Assembly (NCBI RefSeq): GCF_964340395.1
Contig: NC_135562.1
Location: 6,819,634-6,883,633, forward strand
Direction of reading: 5' to 3'
DNA length: 64,000 nucleotides
Source of the DNA: Glandiceps talaboti
Lineage: Eukaryota > Hemichordata > Enteropneusta > Spengelidae
Position 1 is the stretch's first letter. Each line of letters begins with the position of its first letter. Shown here one piece after another: positions 59,599 to 64,000 of the stretch. Below the pieces are notes generated by a model. That model saw only the letters and a list, made by a program, of their open reading frames with translations, was not told where the DNA came from and made no database searches. The translations under genes were made by a program, and so were the position numbers.

Positions 59599-59870
59599 AT
59601 CTTGTACTGTATTCATATACCCAGCTGTAATGTACACATTAGGTGTCCATTTCGCAATATGATTGACTTCCTGAAGAAATGCATAACAGGTGATGGGTGG
59701 AGACTCTGTGTTCTCTACATTAGATACTTTCATTATGGTGAATGTCAGTTTTGATACTTGTTTTTGTGTTTGTGGTGGATTCACTGAAGTAGAAGGAATA
59801 TATTTCACTATCTTCGGTTGATGGAGAAACTCATCAAGGCAAATCTTCAAATGTTCATATTCATCAATGT
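59591..59870 (-). CDS. Possible C-terminal coding fragment, unrecognised
   Basis: The minus frame HFNNNIDEYEHLKICLDEFL continues for about 95 residues to TGA, including KLTFTIMKVSNVENTES and HIAKWTPNVYITAGYMN. The composition is protein-like, but it has no start, acceptor or family. An upstream frame-shifted stretch (KETILDMPETHKYQDTT) is also protein-like, so a broken gene is possible. It overlaps the TATA/Inr pair on the other strand. Confidence 0.25.
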
Positions 59871-59971
59871 TATTGTTGAAATGGTCGTGTCTTGATATTT
59901 ATGGGTTTCTGGCATGTCCAGTATTGTTTCTTTTGTTTTTAATCAAAATGTTGTGATTTTATGATGAGATC

Positions 59972-60274
59972 ATGTGCTTGGCAGTTTTTTATGTATTTTT
60001 TCTCTGTATCAGGTTTTTATATTTTGTGATTTGTTATGTGCAGATTGTTGAGACATATGTTGTGTTATGGTCTATAAACGATAAATTATTAGTATCATTT
60101 ATTATTATAAAATGGAAAGAGACATTTAGGAGGTTTAATTTCATTACATCTGTCAATTTACAGGCTGTTTTGGCAAAACTAGTTGCACATCCAGTTACAA
60201 AATCTTTCAAAATAGTGTACCTACAGTCCTACTGGAAGTTTGATATGAAGTTGAATGTGGCATCATCTGACTGA
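59972..60274 (+). CDS. Unrecognised 100-codon open frame
   Basis: A hydrophobic N-terminal half (FYVFFLCIRFLYFVICYV) could form a membrane segment. The second half is basic. No family, and it may be chance in AT-rich DNA. 60275-60749 holds nothing recognised. Confidence 0.12.
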   Translation: MCLAVFYVFFLCIRFLYFVICYVQIVETYVVLWSINDKLLVSFIIIKWKETFRRFNFITSVNLQAVLAKLVAHPVTKSFKIVYLQSYWKFDMKLNVASSD

Positions 60275-60749
60275 GAAACACTTGCTATCAGACACACACC
60301 ACCCTACTGTGAGTGTACATGTAATTAGATTTAACGTCTGCTGCTTGCTTCAATAATACATCAACATATTACAGCAATAGTTCTAATTACTTTGCAGCTA
60401 TCTTAGTTAGCTGATAGCTGATTGGCCACAGTCATACCAGAGTGATATTTACATGACTGTAAAACAATACCAGCTTGTCACAGAGTGCTATGTCATACCT
60501 TGTATAAAACAATTTTTTAATAAACAGCGCCATCTTGAGGTGAATGTTGAGAACACTGAGAACTTCTATTAAAGCAACACCAGCTGTAACATGGACTCTT
60601 TTTTCCATCAAGTAACCAAAGATATATTCATTACAAATTGATCCATTTACTTATAAACAGACATTGTACATTGTATCTGTTAATTAGTGGTCAACATTAT
60701 CCATATGTGGTGTAGTGACAAGTTTAAATCTTGAGCGAAAACTTGGTTT

Positions 60750-61060
60750 TGAATCTGTTGTCAGTTTTTCAATCAGACAACCACAATCTATTCACTGAAA
60801 AGTATTAAAATACCAATAATCAGACAGTGTACATGTTAATCAGTGGTTGATCTTATCCATTAGTATTATAATAACAGGTTGAAATTGTGATTGCCATTGA
60901 GGGCGCTGAATATTGGGTGTGGACCAAAAATTGATTTGATTTGATTTATCATGTATACAGTTACAAAAAATATGTCCATCTATAGGTGAGTCAATACTGT
61001 TCAGTTCAAGGTGTTTGAGTAAGTTACTGTATCTAACAAAATATTGACCCAGTGCAAACT
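60750..61060 (+). mobile_element. Dispersed repeat family F, copy 2
   Basis: Same ordered blocks as 30740-31060, including CAATCAGACAACCACAATCT, GTACATGTTAATCAGTGGTT and GGGTGTGGACCAAAA, followed by TTGATTTGATTTGA. Confidence 0.65.
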
Positions 61061-61946
61061 GTTCCCCTTAGTAATTAAAACTAACCTTAACTGTACAACA
61101 GAAATGTATTCTTCATTATTGTATTATTTGACTTATAATTTATACATTTATGCAATATGAGTTGTAATTGATTTTTATCTATGAGGTAATATTTTCCTAC
61201 ATGTATGTATAGTTTTCCTGATTTGATGAAACTAAATTATTGTGTAAATTTGTTTGTCTGCATTGTCGTACATGGGTGGTTGCTATAGAAATTCAATGAA
61301 ACATTAATTATGTATAGTATCAGAGAATATTTATATAAAAAAAGGGTAATCATCAATGAATTTATTGATATTACACAGAACAGATATAAATTTTATAAAT
61401 GTATGAATTCCATATGGTATGATGAAAACATATCTATGCAAACATTCAGTCTAAGTTAATGGATTTAACTTCATATTGCACTGAAATGTACAATTAACTT
61501 ACCAAAGCTTTCGCCAGGTATCCACCATGGTTTCGGTGTAATACAAAGTTGAATTCATTAACTTAGAATTTGATATGTATAAAAAAGGACAATCTCAGAA
61601 AAATCTGGATTATCAACACTATGTTAATTGTGTATGTGACTGGGTTCTTCTCATTCATTCTATTACCGATAAATCACTGATAAATCAATGGTTGGTACAT
61701 ACATGTATACTATAGGTACTTAAAGTTTGGACTCATTACTCATTCATAGTTCAAACCTTATATCAGATCATTTGTGTCCTGAGTGACAACCCTTGATCTC
61801 TCATTGGACCATGTAAGTGCTTGGAGTCTAGTAGGTGAGCCATGACGACAGTCCAACTCGACAAAAGCTATGTATACTAATGTTGTATATTATTAACAGA
61901 CTAAGGGGCTTGCACTATAAAGATTGTTTCCTGATAAATGTTCCTC
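61061..61946. other. 5' flank of the TRIM-NHL gene
   Basis: AT-rich with no recognised repeat. TATTATTAACAG at about 61890 could be a 3' splice acceptor, so an upstream non-coding exon is possible. Confidence 0.35.
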
Positions 61947-61956
61947 CCATATAAGG
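61947..61956 (+). promoter_or_regulatory. CArG-box-like site upstream of the TRIM-NHL start
   Basis: CCATATAAGG fits the SRF consensus CC(A/T)6GG exactly and ends 37 bp before the ATG. The core also reads as a weak TATA element. A TATAAAG lies about 35 bp further upstream. Whether the transcript starts here is unknown, and a 10-bp match can occur by chance. Confidence 0.25.
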
Positions 61957-61993
61957 GGGGTGTTGTACAGTGGTTATAAACATAGTTACCAAC

Positions 61994-64000
61994 ATGGCGA
62001 CAGCGATTCCAGATTTAGAAACTTTCCTGAAGGAATTAGGAGAAGACTATCTCTCATGTACAATCTGTTTAGAGCAGTATAAGAATCCTAAAGTTTTACC
62101 ATGTGATCACACATTCTGTCAGGAATGTTTGGTAAAAATTGTGAACAGAGAAGGTACGCTGAAATGTTCGACCTGCTCTAAACCCTGTGAGTTACCTAAG
62201 AATGGCGTTCCTGGACTGAGGGCCAACTTCTTCATGAACTCACTGCTTGATATAGTAGAGCGGTGCCAACCAACTGAAGTGTCAGAACCAGGGCTATGTG
62301 AAGGATGTGATGAAAACACAGCAACAAACAGGTGTGTAGATTGTAGTCTTAATTTTTGTCCTTCATGTACAAAACCTCATAGAAGATCTAAAGTGTGTAG
62401 AAATCATACCATTCTCACACTGGACGAGTATAATGAGGGCAAGCTCACCAGTCGTTCACTACCTCAAAAAGTCTACTGCAGTCTCCACCCAGGAAATGAA
62501 GTTGAATTCTTCTGCGAGACCTGTCAGGTTAGCATGTGTACAAGCTGTGCACTTGTGAAACACCGTACTGCTGAACATGTCCACAGAGAACTCAAAGAGG
62601 CAGCAAATGAATACATCATACAGTTGAAAGAAATGGTGGCAAGGCTGAGAGTGAAAGAAAAGGAAGCTGAAAAATGTAAGTTAGCAGCAACACAGAGCAG
62701 AGATCAACTACAGGTACAGTGTCAGGAAGAAGAAAAGAAGGTGAGAAAGAAAGCAGAGGAGATGGTACAGAAAATAAGGAAGGAAGAGAAGAGATTGGTA
62801 GATGAGTTGAAGTCAGAGTATGGACAGAAAGTGAAAACTGCTGAAGTCCAAATAGATGAATGGGAAATGAAACATGGCAATATTTCGAGTACAAGTGGTT
62901 ATCTAGATGCTCTGATGCATCATGGGAGCGCTGCTCAGCTTATGTCCAATAAACAGAAAACACTGAAGCATGTGGAAGACCTTATCTCTATGGAAACCAA
63001 ACCAAATACAGACACAGAAGTGATAGAATTCAAAGCTGCTGTAGATGTTCCTAAACAAAGCATGGTGGGATTACTGTGTAGAGAAACAGAACAGGATGAA
63101 AAGACACCTGAGAGAAGTGTTGCCCATGGTGGAAGCCCAAAGGCACATGTTGCCTTGACAACACCAATGCCACCAAACATTAAAACAACAATAATGCCTG
63201 ACAAATCTACAGACGCAGCATCGCAGTTACCAAAACTTATCACTAATGCAAAAGTAGAAGCCACAGGTCAAAGGTCAAGGAGTGACTTCAGCGATTCAGC
63301 TGCAGTGAAATCAACAGCATCTGAGATAAGTGTTTCAGAAAGGACTGTTGATGACATCACAGAAACGTCATTGGAAGATGAGTCAGCTGGTGATATAGTT
63401 GAGATGAGAAAAAGCAGCATAAAAAGGCAAGATATCGAAGTAACTGACAACAATAGCAAGGCATTGAATTTAACTGATATTGGTGAAATGACAGATAGCC
63501 CTAAAGTTACCATAGCAAGTAATGATCAACCAATACCAGGATTCCCACTTAGTACACCAGTCACTAAAAGATTGGCAAAGACCCTAGGAAAGAAAGGTAG
63601 GGGGGAGGGATGCTACAATGAACCTCGTGGTATAGCCATGAACAAACGGAAGCAAATTCATGTAGCTGATACTGGTAATAATCGGGTTCAAGTTGTAGAT
63701 ATGGATGGCAATCACATTAAATATATTAAATTCACTCAGTTTAAGAATACCTTCCAACCATATGATGTAGCAGTTTCAGAAGACGGAAATTATTTCATGA
63801 CAGACCAAGGCAATTGCCAAATAGTTGTAAGTGATGAGGATGGAAACCTTATCAGATGCTTTGGACAGAATGAAATGAAGTATCCATATGGTATGCAGTA
63901 TCCATATGATATGAAGTATCCGTATGGTATCGCTGTCAGTCCTGTTGATGGAGCTGTTTATGTAAGCCACTGGGAAGAGAACAATTATACCAAAGACAAT
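61994..64000 (+). CDS. TRIM-NHL family RING/B-box protein (3' end outside window)
   Basis: Presumed E3 ubiquitin ligase of the TRIM-NHL group, a role inferred from domain architecture. The frame is open for 669 codons to the window edge with no stop, so the C-terminus is missing. Residues 22-61 form a C3HC4 RING (C22, C25, C37, H39, C42, C45, C58, C61). B-box-like zinc fingers follow at about 102-138 (C102/C105, C114/C117, C122/C125, H129, H138) and 162-197 (C162/H165, C174/C177, C182/C185, H190, H195). A K/E-rich coiled coil spans about 200-300. A Ser/Thr/Asp-rich, probably disordered linker covers about 372-515, and I see no filamin domain of the TRIM2/TRIM3 kind. NHL blades begin near 531, 585 and 642, and the third is cut by the window. 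The start has good context (A at -3, G at +4) and lies 21 codons before the RING. No intron interrupts these 2 kb. Closest in type to TRIM2/3/56-like invertebrate proteins; the orthologue is not assigned. Confidence 0.95.
   Translation, partial: MATAIPDLETFLKELGEDYLSCTICLEQYKNPKVLPCDHTFCQECLVKIVNREGTLKCSTCSKPCELPKNGVPGLRANFFMNSLLDIVERCQPTEVSEPGLCEGCDENTATNRCVDCSLNFCPSCTKPHRRSKVCRNHTILTLDEYNEGKLTSRSLPQKVYCSLHPGNEVEFFCETCQVSMCTSCALVKHRTAEHVHRELKEAANEYIIQLKEMVARLRVKEKEAEKCKLAATQSRDQLQVQCQEEEKKVRKKAEEMVQKIRKEEKRLVDELKSEYGQKVKTAEVQIDEWEMKHGNISSTSGYLDALMHHGSAAQLMSNKQKTLKHVEDLISMETKPNTDTEVIEFKAAVDVPKQSMVGLLCRETEQDEKTPERSVAHGGSPKAHVALTTPMPPNIKTTIMPDKSTDAASQLPKLITNAKVEATGQRSRSDFSDSAAVKSTASEISVSERTVDDITETSLEDESAGDIVEMRKSSIKRQDIEVTDNNSKALNLTDIGEMTDSPKVTIASNDQPIPGFPLSTPVTKRLAKTLGKKGRGEGCYNEPRGIAMNKRKQIHVADTGNNRVQVVDMDGNHIKYIKFTQFKNTFQPYDVAVSEDGNYFMTDQGNCQIVVSDEDGNLIRCFGQNEMKYPYGMQYPYDMKYPYGIAVSPVDGAVYVSHWEENNYTKDN

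Noticed and set aside
62119-63970. Minus-strand frames of 64-109 codons under the TRIM-NHL gene
   Set aside because: Antisense shadows of a well-supported + strand gene.

Overview
The window looks like AT-rich nuclear DNA from an animal, most likely a marine invertebrate. The evidence is one TRIM-NHL-type RING/B-box gene, tRNA-derived SINEs, a pearl-like tandem-repeat element of the kind known from bivalves, an LTR with an adjacent primer-binding site, many foldback MITEs, and very long microsatellites. Large families of RING/B-box/NHL genes are known from lancelets, hemichordates, brachiopods and molluscs. I cannot choose among these from sequence alone. I see no bacterial operon, CRISPR array, rRNA or intact tRNA gene.

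Only one gene is securely supported. It is a 5'-complete TRIM-NHL gene on the + strand from 61994, cut by the right edge after 669 codons and open all the way. Everything to its left (about 62 kb) is intergenic or intronic DNA with almost no convincing coding sequence. Most long open frames there are read-throughs of tandem repeats or microsatellites. Four weak coding hints are recorded at low confidence: two possible minus-strand exons with good splice-site context (37.6 kb and 55.74 kb), a protein-like repeat at 29.3-29.6 kb, and a minus-strand frame at 59.6-59.85 kb.

Layout: 0-6 kb is mostly unique sequence with a hairpin, one TTAA-flanked MITE (family A) and a 49/41-bp satellite. 6-8.2 kb has two foldback elements and a pearl-like element. 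8.7 kb has a 99-bp LTR with PBS. 9-16.9 kb is old tandem repeats of many period lengths. 17-25.7 kb has a SINE, a large foldback, family B, a satellite interrupted by a family A MITE, microsatellites and a palindrome. 26-31 kb has an octamer array and more tandem repeats. 31-39 kb has families C and B, a 215-bp satellite and other foldbacks. 39-49 kb has duplications, long microsatellites and two satellites. 50-58 kb has families C and D, a SINE, an X-box-like cluster, a long (TA)n tract and family B. 58-62 kb has an (ACAT)n array, a compact pre-miRNA-like hairpin, a TATA/Inr pair and a dispersed repeat. 62-64 kb is the TRIM-NHL gene.

There is no pathway-level gene teamwork to describe. The main biology is the transposon and satellite load and the single presumed E3 ligase. 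The strongest new-looking items are the MITE insertion whose empty site can be read from neighbouring satellite units, the 71-nt hairpin at 58984-59054, and the two higher-order or nested repeat structures.
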